Assembly (NCBI GenBank): GCA_003290165.1
Contig: QNQO01000454.1
Location: 590,001 to 654,000 of the forward strand
Direction: 5' to 3'
DNA: 64,000 nucleotides
From: Berberis thunbergii
Lineage: Eukaryota > Streptophyta > Magnoliopsida > Ranunculales > Berberidaceae
The notes below the pieces were generated by a model. The model saw nothing but the letters and a program-made list of their open reading frames with translations, ran no database searches and had not been told where the DNA came from. Below are positions 21,543 to 33,621 of this stretch, one piece after another (within the stretch, counting starts at the first letter, position 1; the number at the start of each line of letters is the position of its first letter). A program made the translations under genes and the position numbers.

Positions 21543-24500
21543 ATGGCGACGAAGAAAAGTGTGGGTGATCTGAAGGAAGCCGATCTGAAGGGTAAGAGGG
21601 TGTTCGTTCGTGTGGATCTGAACGTGCCTTTGGATGACAACCTAAACATCACAGATGACACAAGGGTTAGAGCTGCTGTTCCAACTATCAAATACTTGAT
21701 GAGCAATGGAGCCAAAGTCATCCTTTCCAGCCATCTTGTAAGTACCATTCTCCAATCTCATCTCTGTTCATCTTTCATCTTCTCCTACTCGATTTTATCA
21801 AGTAAATGATGTTTATCTGTCATGTGATGGGATTCTGTATCAATGGATGGATGAATGAATTCGATGACTTATTTGATCTCGTTCGATTTGAGTTTAAGTG
21901 GTGTTTTGGTTGGTATAACCTTGTCACTAATTTTATACCCAAAATTGAAGTGGTGACGTGGTTTGTACATCATTCTTTTCCTTCTGCTATGGATAAGAAC
22001 TATTTTAGGCTGCATTCTGAGAAATAAATAAATGCATTCAAATCTTTTGACGACTATGCTATTTGGTTCTCGAAATCTATGCTTTAGTGTCCACTGTCCA
22101 GTATAGTATAACATAGATAAATAGTATTCCGGGAAGTAAATAAATGGAATGACATCTTGAATGAATATGCTATTTTGGCTGGTCTTCTTATAGAAAAGAG
22201 AGACCCAATTGTGAATTTTTTTTTATCAAACTGGTTTACAACTATTACGTGATTGTTATTTGAGTGCAAAAATTTTGATAAATTTCTAATGGTTACCCTC
22301 CTTAATTTATGGAACTCAGATCCAAGAATTGTCTCTATCATGTATATTCTCCTCGTCTCTTACTTTTAATGCAAAATGAAACTTATGATTATTGTTTTTC
22401 AGGGACGCCCAAAAGGTGTAACACCCAAATACAGTTTAAACCCTCTTGTGCCTAGGCTGTCAGAACTCCTTGGAACTAAGGTTTGTTACCCTTACATTAG
22501 AGTACTGATAGAGTCCTGAGATGAAATTTCACTCAATTGTGTACTGATTCATGTTTCTCTTTTATAGGTTGAGATAGCTAATGATTGTATTGGCGATGAA
22601 GTTGAGAAATTGGTTGCTGCAATTCCAGATGGAGGTGTTCTACTCCTTGAGAATGTGAGGTTTTACAAGGAGGAAGAGGAGAATGATCCTGAATTCGCAA
22701 AGAAATTGGCCTCCCTTGCTGACCTTTATGTTAATGATGCATTTGGGACTGCTCACAGAGCCCATGCTTCCACAGAAGGTGTCGCAAAATATTTGAAGCC
22801 TGCTGTTGCTGGTTTCCTTATGCAGAAGGTACTTTATATACCTCTTGTTCACTTACAGAGTTAGCTAGAGCGCATGCAGTATTTTTCATTGTTTGTCCCG
22901 TTGTTGAAAAATAGTTGAGAAAGTTTGTTGAAAACCTGTAACAAGCATCTGCATATATTCTCTCTCTCTCTCTCTCTCTGTACATATATAAAATAAATTA
23001 AAAGAAAGAAAAAACTCTCTGTGTTTCTTCAGCATGCTTCTGTAGGAGTGGGATCTTTGTTTTTCGTGATTTGCACCACATGAAGAGTCACAATACCCTT
23101 CATTATTTAGCTGGATGACAATAGACCAAGATTGCATTGGGTGGCATAGATCTCATAAACATCGTGTAGTTATATTCTGCAAATGCCAATCCTTTTGAAG
23201 ATTGCAAGATAATGTAATGCTTGAGATATGGCCCTTTTTAAGCAGTTTGGTTTGAGTTTTGGTGGTCACAATCAATGGTGATCTTATCAAAACTAAGACG
23301 TTCGGCACATTGCTTTCACGTTCCAACTGGTTGTAGTCGCCCTTTGCTTGACTCCATTTGGTGGTCCAGCTGGTTAAAATTTCAATCATAATTGAAAGAG
23401 TTGCATCACTGCATCACTAAAAAAGGGATAATGATTAAAAAGCATGATTGCTGTAAGCCTCAACCTTCTGTTTCTTGATTACACGTTAGAAATCTGTAAA
23501 TTTTGGGAAACATAAGTTTAGGAGCACAAGTTTTGTGAGATGCTATGTAACTTTCTTAATGATTGACCTTTTGTCATTTGATTTGGTCCATGATTAGCAT
23601 TATCTGTTATGGAATTTGATTAGCAAATATTAATTTCCAGTAGATGAGTTCACTTAGCAGCCTTCCTTCAAGCATGTTTATTTCATCTGTTAGAATAAAC
23701 TTGCTATAAGGCCTTGCTCACTAACTAGTTATTCTCTTCAGTTTTTCTTAGAAATTACCCTCCATCTTTTTTGCCCTGGAAAATTATAATGAATTTTTTA
23801 CCATTTTTTTCTTGTTTTAGGAACTTGACTATCTTGTTGGAGCTGTGAGCAATCCCAAGAAGCCATTTGCTGCTATTGTTGGTGGCTCAAAAGTCTCATC
23901 CAAGATTGGAGTGATAGAATCATTGTTGGAGAAGGTTGACATTCTGTTGTTGGGTGGAGGAATGATCTTCACATTTTACAAGGCCCAAGGCCACGCAGTT
24001 GGATCTTCTCTTGTGGAGGAAGACAAACTCACCCTTGCTACGTCTCTTATGGAGAAGGCCAAGTCCAAAGGGGTGGCTATATTGTTGCCTACAGATGTTG
24101 TCATTGCTGACAAATTTGCAGCTGATGCTAACAGCAAGGTCTGTTTCTGTTACGCTAGTTCTAATTGCTAATGATAAATGTATTTTGATTGCATGTATAA
24201 AGCTTAAGCTGATATCTGTCCGATATGCGTGCACATGTATAGTTTTGGAGGTACATGTTTTTATTGCATTCGGTTGGACATGTATTCAAAGAATATACCT
24301 CATCAACTTAACTGCCATCACTATTTTATAGTACATACTCGTGTACCAACTTCTTTCTATCTTGGGAAAGGAGATGTTTGTTTTTCTTTTAAACTTAACG
24401 ATTACAAGAATTAATTGTTCTCCTACTTGTTGTATTAAAGTTTGTAATTTTACACCAACACAGATTGTACCAGCATCTAGTATCCCTGATGGGTGGATGG

Positions 24501-24939
24501 GATTGGATATTGGACCTGATTCCATTAAGACATTCGGGGAGTCTCTGGATACTACCAAGACCATCTTTTGGAACGGACCCATGGGAGTGTTTGAGTTTGA
24601 CAAATTTGCAGCTGGAACCACGGTATGAGATATATATATATATATATATCTATGAAAATTATACGGACTTTTATACTCTATTGGAACATAATTTAGCTTA
24701 TATGACTCGATATTACCTATTAATAATGAACCGTCACTTTCCAGGTAATAGCAGAGAAGTTGGCTGAGCTGAGTGGAAAGGGTGTGACAACAATCATTGG
24801 AGGTGGTGATTCTGTTGCTGCTGTAGAGAAAGCAGGGCTTGCTGACAAGATGAGCCACATCTCAACTGGAGGTGGTGCAAGCCTGGAGTTACTGGAGGGC
24901 AAGTCACTCCCTGGTGTTCTAGCTCTTGACAATGCCTAA
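21543..24939 (+). CDS. PGK: cytosolic phosphoglycerate kinase, six exons, 401 aa
   Basis: Phosphoglycerate kinase transfers the phosphate of 1,3-bisphosphoglycerate to ADP in glycolysis. Exons: 21543-21737, 22403-22480, 22568-22828, 23821-24138, 24464-24622, 24745-24939; every intron is GT-AG and all junctions are phase 0. The product starts [15 protein letters not shown] with no transit peptide, which points to the cytosolic rather than the plastid form, and 401 residues is the expected length. Substrate-site residues are present: R23/D25/N27 in VRVDLNVP, H64 and R67 in SSHLGRPKG, R155 in [10 protein letters not shown]. Nucleotide-site residues include K202/K206 in [11 protein letters not shown]328 in GPMGVFEF and the glycine loop [11 protein letters not shown] near 356-366. 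No stop or frameshift, so the gene looks functional. Intron 3 holds a (CT)n run and intron 5 a (TA)n run. Upstream it is crowded by a MITE and a Helitron array. Confidence 0.97.
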
Positions 24940-25111
24940 GTATTGTTGTTCAGTTTTCTTTTGATATATGATAGCAACATTTGAGTGATGTTGTTTTGCC
25001 TGATTTTGTTAGAGTTTGGATGAAAAGGGTGGATGGGATATTTACACCCTCGAAAAGTAAGGTAATCATGTGGCATAATGTGTTGGATTTTGATGAACTC
25101 TTAGAGATTGG

Positions 25112-25117
25112 AATAAA
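25112..25117 (+). promoter_or_regulatory. candidate polyadenylation signal of PGK
   Basis: An AATAAA hexamer lies 173 bp after the PGK stop codon in T-rich DNA, a usual place for a plant poly(A) signal. Plant signals are loose, so this is only the best match by eye. Confidence 0.45.
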
Positions 25118-25699
25118 TATCCATGGTTGAATATATCATGATGAAAGCTGAAATTTAACTTTTGATCTGCTTAAACTGCCTACTGGTTCCATCAAAGTTG
25201 TCTTGAATCCAGGTATCCTGCTTTGTTTATTTTTATCTGCAGAGTTTGAACTTATATTTCCCGTCTCATGCCAGTTACCACTAGGTACGAACATGAATAT
25301 GCAGAGTTTTAAATTGATGTTTTGAATTGCCTTAATATAGCTACTCAACAGTGGTTTGACGCTCTCTTGGTTGTTTGTAAGAATTTCGGTGTTGTGTTTA
25401 CACAAGTTGGTAATGAATAAAGGAGGTGGAGAGTTTGCACATTTTTTCAGTGGAGATGAAATATGCTGATGATACACCAAACCGTCCCTTAATCGAAGCG
25501 GTATACGTGGCATGATGATCTCGTTAACAAGACAGTCAGGTTAGAACACGGGCCACAAGTAAGTGCCTAATCTGATCAAGCCTACAAGATGGGGAACCAT
25601 GCCCATATCACTCAAAGCTCACTGGGGTGAGTATCTAGGAATTGAATCCAAGACAACAAGGCTTTATCCAGTCTACAAATCAAATGGTCAAACCCAGAA

Positions 25700-26020
25700 C
25701 TCGTAAGATCAAATAAGGCAAATATTTAGAAGTTTGACCAAAGATAGACAAACAGTAAGACGTTGACTCTTATTAGGAAGCAAACATCAGAGTATAAGTT
25801 GTGTATGAAAATTTTATTGCATTGACAACTCTTATCAGAGAAAGGATCTCTAGCAGATACCACATCACCTAAGGCATAGTCGAACGAAGACGTTTGTATG
25901 ATAAATAGGGCACGGGGCCAAAGAACTAAGGTATGTTACAAAACCCTAATCTCAAGCAATACATCATTCTCTACGTTTTGTCTGAGCATCGGAGTGTCAT
26001 CTTTGGCTCATGATTTTTCC
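25700..26020 (+). repeat. possible fragment of a second Tat-type LTR
   Basis: It contains GATAAATAGGG, AAACCCTAATCTC and then TCTGAGCATCGGAGTGTCAT. The last motif closely matches TTAGCATCGGAGTGTCATCA on the minus strand of the Tat-like LTR at 61719-62388 and is typical of this group's U5 region. Opposite orientation to the neighbouring large element; boundaries not determined. Confidence 0.4.
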
Positions 26021-26400
26021 TTTTGAAGGTCAAGGCTTGGGAGAATGGAAACTGATGAAACAATTTCCATATGAGAAGTGATTTGTTTTGGGTGTTGGGT
26101 AGTAAATAAACTTCTTCATGTGGAGCCATTTTTCAAGGAAATTTCAAAGCTACGTGCATGTCTTGTGTCTTGTTATGTTTTGATCTTATTCAAAGTTTGA
26201 CGAGGCAATCTGAGATGAACTACTTGATTAATGTCTTTTCTGTTTAGCATATAGCAATTGCCTGGACTCTAAATGAAACATTTCTAAAACTTTGTCTTCC
26301 TTTTCTCACCGAATTGTTTGAATTGCTGAAAGAACATTATTTTCATTTACTAGAAGCCATCTTCCTCATCCTTGTTTTAAAAGTACTTATAACACATTGA

Positions 26401-26595
26401 TGCTTTTGCTTTTTGCTTTGACCTTGATTTACAAATTTGTTGATTTGCATAAGGAACACACGTGAGTCACGAATCACTGTGTGGTGGTCGATGGCACTCT
26501 GATGCTAAAGTTAGACATGAATCTGAGGAATGTGTAATGTTGTAAATAGGAAATTTGATTAGCTTACCAATCTCATGTCTTATTTATAGTGCAGG
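26401..26595 (-). repeat. Tat-like 3' LTR, outer piece
   Basis: Aligns with 61719-61911 of the other LTR (for example AAGGAACACACGTGA, GATGCTAAAGTTAGACA, CTTATTTATAGTGCA). It breaks off at GCAGG, where the 18.8-kb insertion begins with TGTCATGCCCC. Confidence 0.88.
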
Positions 26596-28904
26596 TGTCA
26601 TGCCCCGATTTTCAAAGAAAACGAAAATCCTAAAATCCACGTAGGATTATCTGTTTCCTCAAAACTCGGGACGTGAAAATTCAATAACAACATAAACAAA
26701 TAGCAACAACAATTAAAACATGATTAAATTACTGAAACAAATAAAACTCTAACCCGGAGAGACTCTGATGTTGCTAGCCCCACTAATGAAACTCCAGTAA
26801 CGCTGTCCAAAAATCTCTAAACCTTAAAGGCTAATCGGCTACATTCTCAAAGGAATGTACCCAAGAAGCAAAAACTCACTTGGGTCAGCAATAAAGCTGG
26901 TGTGAGAAATCTTCATCCCAAAATCAATAAATCCACACATGACAACATCAAAATAAACAAAACAATAAATAACCACACCATCAGGTAGTTCCTCAATGAG
27001 GCAAATGTGTTATCATCCTAATAAATAAATATGCATTTACTAGTACTTGCGCTATAGAAGTTGACTATGGCAAGTCTGACATGCAGAAATTGTTAGTAGA
27101 CTTACCATCCTGCACAAAACGATTAGAAACAAACAAATAAAATTTATGAGTTATCAATCCTCATAAATGCAACAACAATACAAATCATAATCATATTAGA
27201 CTATTATTGAAATATTAACAAACACATTTCTACCTTTAGGAAGACATATAGTTCTCATTCAATGGTTGAATGAGCATTTAGTTTCTTCCTTGAAGGTAAT
27301 TATGCACATACACAAAAAGAAATCTCGCTTCTTTTCCACAATCGCACTAACCTCCTTGTGCCGAACACACCTCACCCAAGTGTGTCTCCCTTGCCTTCGA
27401 AACCACTCGGAGCATACATGTTCCAAGTGGGGTGCCACATCGAGGAACATGTCATCTCACCCGAAGTTCGATCCATGGCAAGTATTTCCTAAATCTACAC
27501 GTACAACCGAACTCACATGGAACGGTGCACCGATATGCAAGCAAGTCTGCATACCCATAATTATATCACACGTATACAAGCTAGTCTGTATACAAAATAA
27601 TCATTTCTTTTTTTTTCACATTTGTTTTTCGGAGTTGTGGAAAAGAGCATTAAAAATATCGATTAATCATCAAAACTCTTTTACGGTGACACTTTGTCAA
27701 CCATAACAATTCAATCACAATATTCACAAACTCAATCTCAAACATGCCTAAACTCACATAAAATATTACGTAAATGAAACCCATCCTAATATCTATTTCA
27801 ACACAAAAGATGCATACAAGACCACATTCCTAAAACATGAAGAACATCCACATATACACTAGCAAAACTAAACAAATTGCACCAACAAAATCGTATGCCA
27901 ACAATAAAACTTTAATTGTATAAAACTTAGCAACAACATAAAACTTTAATTGTATAAAACTTACACTGTCCCTTTGCAATAAGTCAAGGGACTGCGCAAA
28001 TACACGATGAACCTTAAGTTAATTGTCAGATTCTATGTATAACTACAGTGATATCTACCTCATAATAACATGACAACACTTTTGACATGATTTAATAATC
28101 AGCTCATCAGAAGACATTGGAGGTAAGCTTTGAAAAAAACTCTAGAAAACCCAAATGAGGAATTACATGTTTTATTTATTTATTTTTTATACTCTGCAGA
28201 GATCTGAGGGAAATAGCAAAATAGAACAACAACTCAAGTTAGTTAACACTTGAACTCACACAACAAAAAGAAATTAAAGGTGAAGCTTAGTCTAGCTACT
28301 AATCAGATTAACATATCCTAAATAAGCATAAATAAAGAATGATCCTAGGATAATCAGGTGCAACACAAGAAAGCAAAACACAGCGTGCCATTTCTTTTTA
28401 TTTTTTTTTTCAAATATAAGCAAACCAGTCTCCTAACCTCAGGAATGCACCAAATGAATCATCATAACTAACTTCAAAATTTACATAGACTTGAAAGGGT
28501 ATTGAGCTATCAAACTCTCTTCCCAGATTATAGATTTGCCTAAGTAAGGTTGTATGTTTTTTTCAAAACTTGCATATGACACGAGTTAACAATTAAAAAG
28601 CTCAGGTTTCTGTCCATAACATGATGACCAATTATGCATTAAACACCCCCTAATAAGGAGAATTCATGAAATGTTAGTTAGATATCAAACTTCAATTGAT
28701 CGACCATAACTATTTTCACATTGGGTATTCAACAAAGTCACACTATAGTGTAATATTTACATAAGCTATGATACCAAAGTGAAAGCCCAAAACCAAGCCC
28801 AAATACAATTAGGTGACAACCCATCAACATTAGGGTTTACAATTTTTTGGCTAAATACACAAACACATCTTATCCTATTTAACCATGGAAAACCACTACA
28901 CCAA

Positions 28905-29285
28905 AAGGCCAGTTTAGCTACGCCGAGATGGCCACGGTTCTAAACCGTTGGTTTATTTGCCACAGCAAAAAACCGTAGCTATAATGACCAACGGCTTAAA
29001 ACCGTGGGTAAAAAAAATTGGCCACGGCTGAAAACTGTTGGTTTATTGGGCACGGCCACAAATCGTGGCTATAATTAGCAACGGCCTAAAACCGTGGCTA
29101 AAACAATTGCCACGGCTCAGAATTGTTGGTGTATTTGCCACGGCTAAAAACCGTGGCTATAATGACCAACGGCCTAAAACCGTTGCAAAAAAAAAAAATC
29201 TGGCCACGGTTCTAAACCGTGGCTATTAGTAGCAACGGCTCAAAACCGTGGCTATTAGGAGCAACGGCTCAAAACCGTGGCTACA
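28905..29285. repeat. left subterminal repeat array of CACTA A
   Basis: About a dozen units of the form CCACGGCT...AAACCGTGGCTA and GCAACGGCTCAAAACCGTGG in roughly 20-35 bp steps. Each unit is itself a short inverted repeat. In En/Spm-type elements such subterminal motifs are the binding sites of the accessory transposase protein. Confidence 0.88.
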
Positions 29286-30487
29286 CTAAAAAGTTGAAAA
29301 AAAATTGGGCGGGCTATTTTGGCGCTCGACTTCCATCCACCTTAACTCCACTCGCCTGCTCCCTCCACTCGACATCGACCCTCTCTGCTCCCCTCCACTC
29401 CACTCGAAGCTCCTCCTTCCCTGCTCCCTCCTTCGACTCTACTCCACTCGCCTACTCACTCCACTCGAATTCCCTGCTCCCTCCCTCGACTTCCCTGCTC
29501 CTCCCTCGACTTCCCTCCTCCCCTGGTCTTCCCTCCTTACTCGGCGTCTTCAACCTCCAAACCATTTGCAAAACGATCAGCGACTGCAACCTCCAAACCA
29601 TTCTCTCGTACAGGTGCTCTCTCTCTCTCTGCCTTCTTTTTGATGAAATTAGGGTTCCTGAATCTAGAGTTTTTTTATTTAAAGGTTTTGAATCTCTAGG
29701 GTTCCTGAATTGTTTTTTGAATCTGTAGGTTTTATTTAGAGGTTTTTTGAAATTAGGGTTTGAATCTCTAGGGCTCAAAACGTATGCCTGATAAATTCCT
29801 GATATAATTTAATTTTTTGAATATTTAATTTTTGTATTCCTGATATAATTTGAAACCAGGAAATATTTGTGTTCCCTGTTCACTTGTATTATAATCATAG
29901 TGGCAGTAATGTGCAGTGTCGTCAGGTAAATGATCCCCTATTAGATGAAGAATGAGTTTGAGTTTGCTAGGGTGTTTGGATCTGATGGAGGTAATAACAT
30001 ATTTGGTTCATATCTGGTTACATGTTAGCATCTCAGGAATATAGATTAAGAGTAGAAATAAGTCATTGCTAATTTATAAATTAGTTTAAAACAGTAAACC
30101 TACTATAATGGTTGACAATGGCTATTATGTGTGAGTGTGCACCTTAAGCAAATCTCAGAGAAAGAACAAAGTTTCGAGTTATTCTATAATTATATCAGAA
30201 AAGCAGGTCAACTTGTTCCAGGATAAAGTTAGAGTGTGTCAGCCCATGTATTGGATTGGATGAATCAATTGGTTTTCTGAAAGGATCTTTCATGTGGGTG
30301 GTATTACTAATGAATATTATTCTTCATTAGCATGTAATGCCATTATAAGTGCAAAGGGAAATACCCCAAGTTTGTGTAACCACAGAAGATTATTGATTCC
30401 CTGATTCTTTGCATAGGACCTTAAATTTTTTTTATGCTTTCCATTTGCTATGTAGTCTGATTTTTTGATTTTTATTCTTAAGAACAA
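29286..30487 (+). other. CACTA A: pyrimidine-rich 5' part, no gene identified
   Basis: TTGGGC.GGCTATTTTGGCGC followed by CTCCACTCGAC-type repeats (29300-29530) also opens the interior of element B (35945-36110), so this is family sequence rather than a captured gene. AGGGTTCCTGAAT is repeated near 29650 and 29700. The frames here reflect the repeats. Confidence 0.5.
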
Positions 30488-30610
30488 CTACAAGCAAGGC
30501 TGACAGGAAAGCAACATTAGATGATGCCTCATGGATGTTCAATATTGTTAGCTCTGTTGGAATTATCATAGTAAACAAAGCATTGATGGCTACATATGGT
30601 TTCAGTTTTG
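30488..30610 (+). pseudogene. captured exon of a UDP-xylose transporter-like (nucleotide-sugar transporter) gene
   Basis: It reads [20 protein letters not shown] then [19 protein letters not shown], the N-terminal region and first transmembrane segment of plant UXT-type Golgi nucleotide-sugar transporters. It ends at a GT. Part of it (from VGIIIVNK) is repeated at 30664-30718, followed by further partial repeats to about 30885, all keeping the same downstream sequence, so the capture was followed by local duplication. The rest of the transporter is absent. Confidence 0.7.
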
Positions 30611-31492
30611 GTATTTTCTGTGAACTATCAATGTTTTTTGTTTTTCATTTTCTTATGCTTTCTCCATTGGAATTATCATAGTAAACAAAGCATTGATGGC
30701 TACATATGGTTTCAGTTTCGGTATTTTCTTTGAACTCTCAATGTTTTTTTGTTTTTTCATTTTCTTATGCTTTCCATCTAGTTGCGTGCTTACTTTCAGT
30801 TTCGGTATTTTCTTTGAACTCTCAATGTTTTTTGTTTTTCATTTTCTTATGCTTTCCATCTAGTTGCGTGCTTACTTTTAATGCATTTTGACCGAGAGGT
30901 TTTAAAGCAGGAAAGCTTAAACTATTATCTTTAATTGCTCAAAAGATCTCCTAAAAGATAAAACATACAGAGTGCAGATTCCTACACTCAATGTAATAAC
31001 TCCATCATTACTTGGCAACTAGTGAAGTTTATTAAGATTATGAGTCTCTTCAGCTAGAAGTGATGCATGGTCTAACCATTGAATTTGGAAAGGGAAGAAT
31101 TCATGTTATTAGTCAGGTTCTCAGCTACAAATATAAATGGACAATCTATAGGATGAGAGTTATTTCCGTTTTAACAAAGAGATTTTATTACTGTATCTAA
31201 TTCAGAGTCCAAATCAATGAGGGCTTTTTTTTTCTTTGTATGTGGATTTTTCATCATTTAGTGATTGGTGTTTCCCGTTCAATAGTCAAGTCCTAGTAGA
31301 CTTTACTTCAGGCAAACAATAATAGAAACATATATTTTTTCCCATTATTTTTAAATGCTTTTATAAAATGCAACTTATAATGTCTTAAGAACAACTTTAA
31401 TAAGATTTCCAGAGTATAGTACAATATTACATTCATCATTTTATTGGTTTTCCCCCTAAATCTAAAATAGATTCATTTTCCTCCTGTTGTAG

Positions 31493-31574
31493 GATAATTG
31501 CCTTGCGGAAAGCAGAAAAAGAGGAAGAGAGAAAATCAAGGGAGAAGATCCGTCAGAAACTCGAAAAGGATAAG
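31493..31574 (+). pseudogene. captured exon resembling a UBX-domain (PUX-like) protein
   Basis: An exon with TTGTAG acceptor and GGTATAT donor encodes LRKAEKEEERKSREKIRQKL followed by EKDK, a charged helix like the one before the UBX domain in UBXN1/PUX-type cofactors of the CDC48 ATPase. Only this exon is visible; a charged helix is weak evidence for the exact family. Confidence 0.4.
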
Positions 31575-31858
31575 GTATATGTTGAATTTTCAACTTATCT
31601 TTTATTGCGGTATGATTGAAGAATAATACACATCATATTAGAACATTCTTCAACACAATTCTAAGAACAATTCTTTATTTCTATTTGTTTTTTCAAAACA
31701 ATTCTAAGAACAATTCTTGGAAGAACACCTCGTTATACAAAGTTCTCAGAATGTCTGGACTTGGTCATTTTGTTGCTTCTTTGTTATTGTTCTTTATGTT
31801 CAAGGTCAGTTTCTGAAGTGTGCCTTCGATGGTGTGTATTTGATATGATGTAATGCAG

Positions 31859-32051
31859 GTTTGTGTAATGCTAATGTCATTGAAAGCTGGAAACCTTTGT
31901 CTGAACATGATTGCTGCTTGTCCTGTTATTCTTCTCGATCTTTGGTGGAACCCGACTACTGAGGATCAGGATATTGCTGCTTGTCATGTTATTCTTCTCT
32001 ATTTTGTTGCTAAGCTAGAAATGATGGAACCATGCTCCAGTCTTAAGGACA
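31859..32051 (+). pseudogene. captured exon of an SNF2-family helicase (Rad5/16-like)
   Basis: It reads VCVMLMSLKAGNLCLNMIAA then CPVILLDLWWNPTTEDQ, which is SNF2 helicase motif V of the RAD5/RAD16-type group (usual form MLMSLKAGNLGLNM ... LLDLWWNPTTEDQAVDR). The Gly in AGNLGLN is Cys here. The expected AVDRAHRIGQ continuation is replaced by a partial repeat (DIAACHVILLYFVA), so the exon was broken by a short internal duplication. Confidence 0.85.
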
Positions 32052-32362
32052 GGTATTAGTTTCATCTCAGTTGAATGGTTGTCTTTTAGCGTTAGTAAAT
32101 ATGAGATGTTGTTCTTTTTGGCCATATCTGTCATTGATGTTTAAGTCAATATCTGAAAGATTGGGAATCTTGATAATTGGTCTTTATCTATGAACTTTGT
32201 GTATCTATGAACATTGTTGAATGATTAGATTTAGTTCTATTAAATAAACTAGATGATGTTGTTTTGTGAGCTAACTGCTACTTTACTATTTCCATTTGAA
32301 TATTAGATGAACGTCAGTATGGCGTGAACATCGTTAAGCTAATTGCTTCTCTTAATTGACAG

Positions 32363-32859
32363 CCAGGTACTGCTGCGTAGATTTCAAGTAACCCACAATC
32401 TCTCATTGGATGGAGTTCTAGACTTCTTGAACTCAATAGACGATTCTTTCATTTTCGATCCCACTGATCTTGACATAGATGTTACACCAAAGGTACTTGC
32501 TTGTTTAGCTTGCACATTATTTCTTTAAGCTATCTCTGTCTTAAGCTTCTTTGTTCCAATGCACTGACTATTCTAGTATATGCTATTATGTTCCCCAAAC
32601 TATTTAACATTGCTTTGTGAGTTAACAGTTGTTTATTATGGGCCTTTAACCTTGTTTTTTTGTTTGGTTAAAGTACTATAGTTATATGCTACTTTACCAC
32701 ATTCTACTTCTCAAATTTTGTTGTATTCTACATGCTCTTGGTAACATCTCAGGAGAAAACCATTCAGCTAATGATGCATTGCTGAATGATAATGCAGAAG
32801 AATGCCTTCGACATCTCATCTATGAGACAACAACTAATAGTTCAAAGCCGACACCATCT
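32363..32859 (+). pseudogene. two unassigned captured exons (32363-32492 and 32753-32859)
   Basis: Both have usable splice signals (ACAG and TCAG acceptors, GTACTT and GTTAGT donors). The first encodes LLRRFQVTHNLSLDGVLDFL followed by NSIDDSFIFDPTDLDID; the second ENHSANDALLNDNAEECLRH. They look like real plant exons, but I cannot name the parent genes. Confidence 0.45.
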
Positions 32860-33621
32860 GTTAGTATACCTCCTGCTATTGCATTTGATAAGTCAATAGC
32901 CTTTGCTCATAGTTATTTTTTTCTTGTTTCTATCAAATTGAAGTTGAATTGTTTGGCTAATATTCTTTTTCCATTCATTTCTGTGTATACCCGGAATGCA
33001 TATTGCAGTGACTCTTTATTCTATAGAGAGCATGTCCATTAAGTCCTTCACATTCACAAGTTTGCATGTATTGTGTATACAGTTCAGATGTGTTGTGACT
33101 TGTGAGTTTGACATATGTTATTCATGCATTTCGCAGAGTCTATTTTTTTCGGTTTTGAGGCAACAGCCAGAAATTCGTTTGGCGGTAAGAAGAGTTTAAC
33201 CTGCACTTTTGTTAGAGGATACTATAGCAAATACACTTAAATTTCAGAAGAATCCAATGTCAGACACATATTGGACAACTCCAGCACCTGGACACACATT
33301 GGAGTGACACTCCATGCTTAGATCATTAACTATACCCCTTTCAAAAGATATCACTTTAAAATCGCTATAACTATTTGTATGGAAAGTTAGTAATTTGCAA
33401 CAATATTGATATACAAAGATATGACTAATATAGAATCAGTTTTGTTACATAATTGTATATGAATCTCTGTTTTACTGTAGTCATATAAAACAGAGAGATC
33501 CAGACTATACTGAACAATTTATATGACTAAGTTGTGTATAAACAGTCTTCATTGTTATCAGTTGGTAACTCTTTCTTCAATGTGAGTGTTCATGGTGAGC
33601 TTTGATTTTATGGATGTGCAG

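Larger units (their letters stand above)
24940..26400. other. PGK 3' flank, no further gene recognised
   Basis: The first 200 bp are probably PGK 3' UTR. A piece around 25700-26020 resembles a Tat-type LTR (see separate entry). The remainder has no readable gene. Confidence 0.5.

Noticed and set aside
28762..28785. TGGTATCATAGC on the minus strand, similar to a tRNA-Met primer-binding site, which could make 26596-45423 a short-LTR element
   Set aside because: The sequence before it does not recur at the other end of the insertion (GGGGCATGACA), so no LTR pair supports it. A solo LTR explains the ends better.
29219..29778. Overlapping Pro/Ser-rich frames on both strands in CACTA A
   Set aside because: They run through CTCCACTCGAC repeats shared with element B; both strands are open for compositional reasons.
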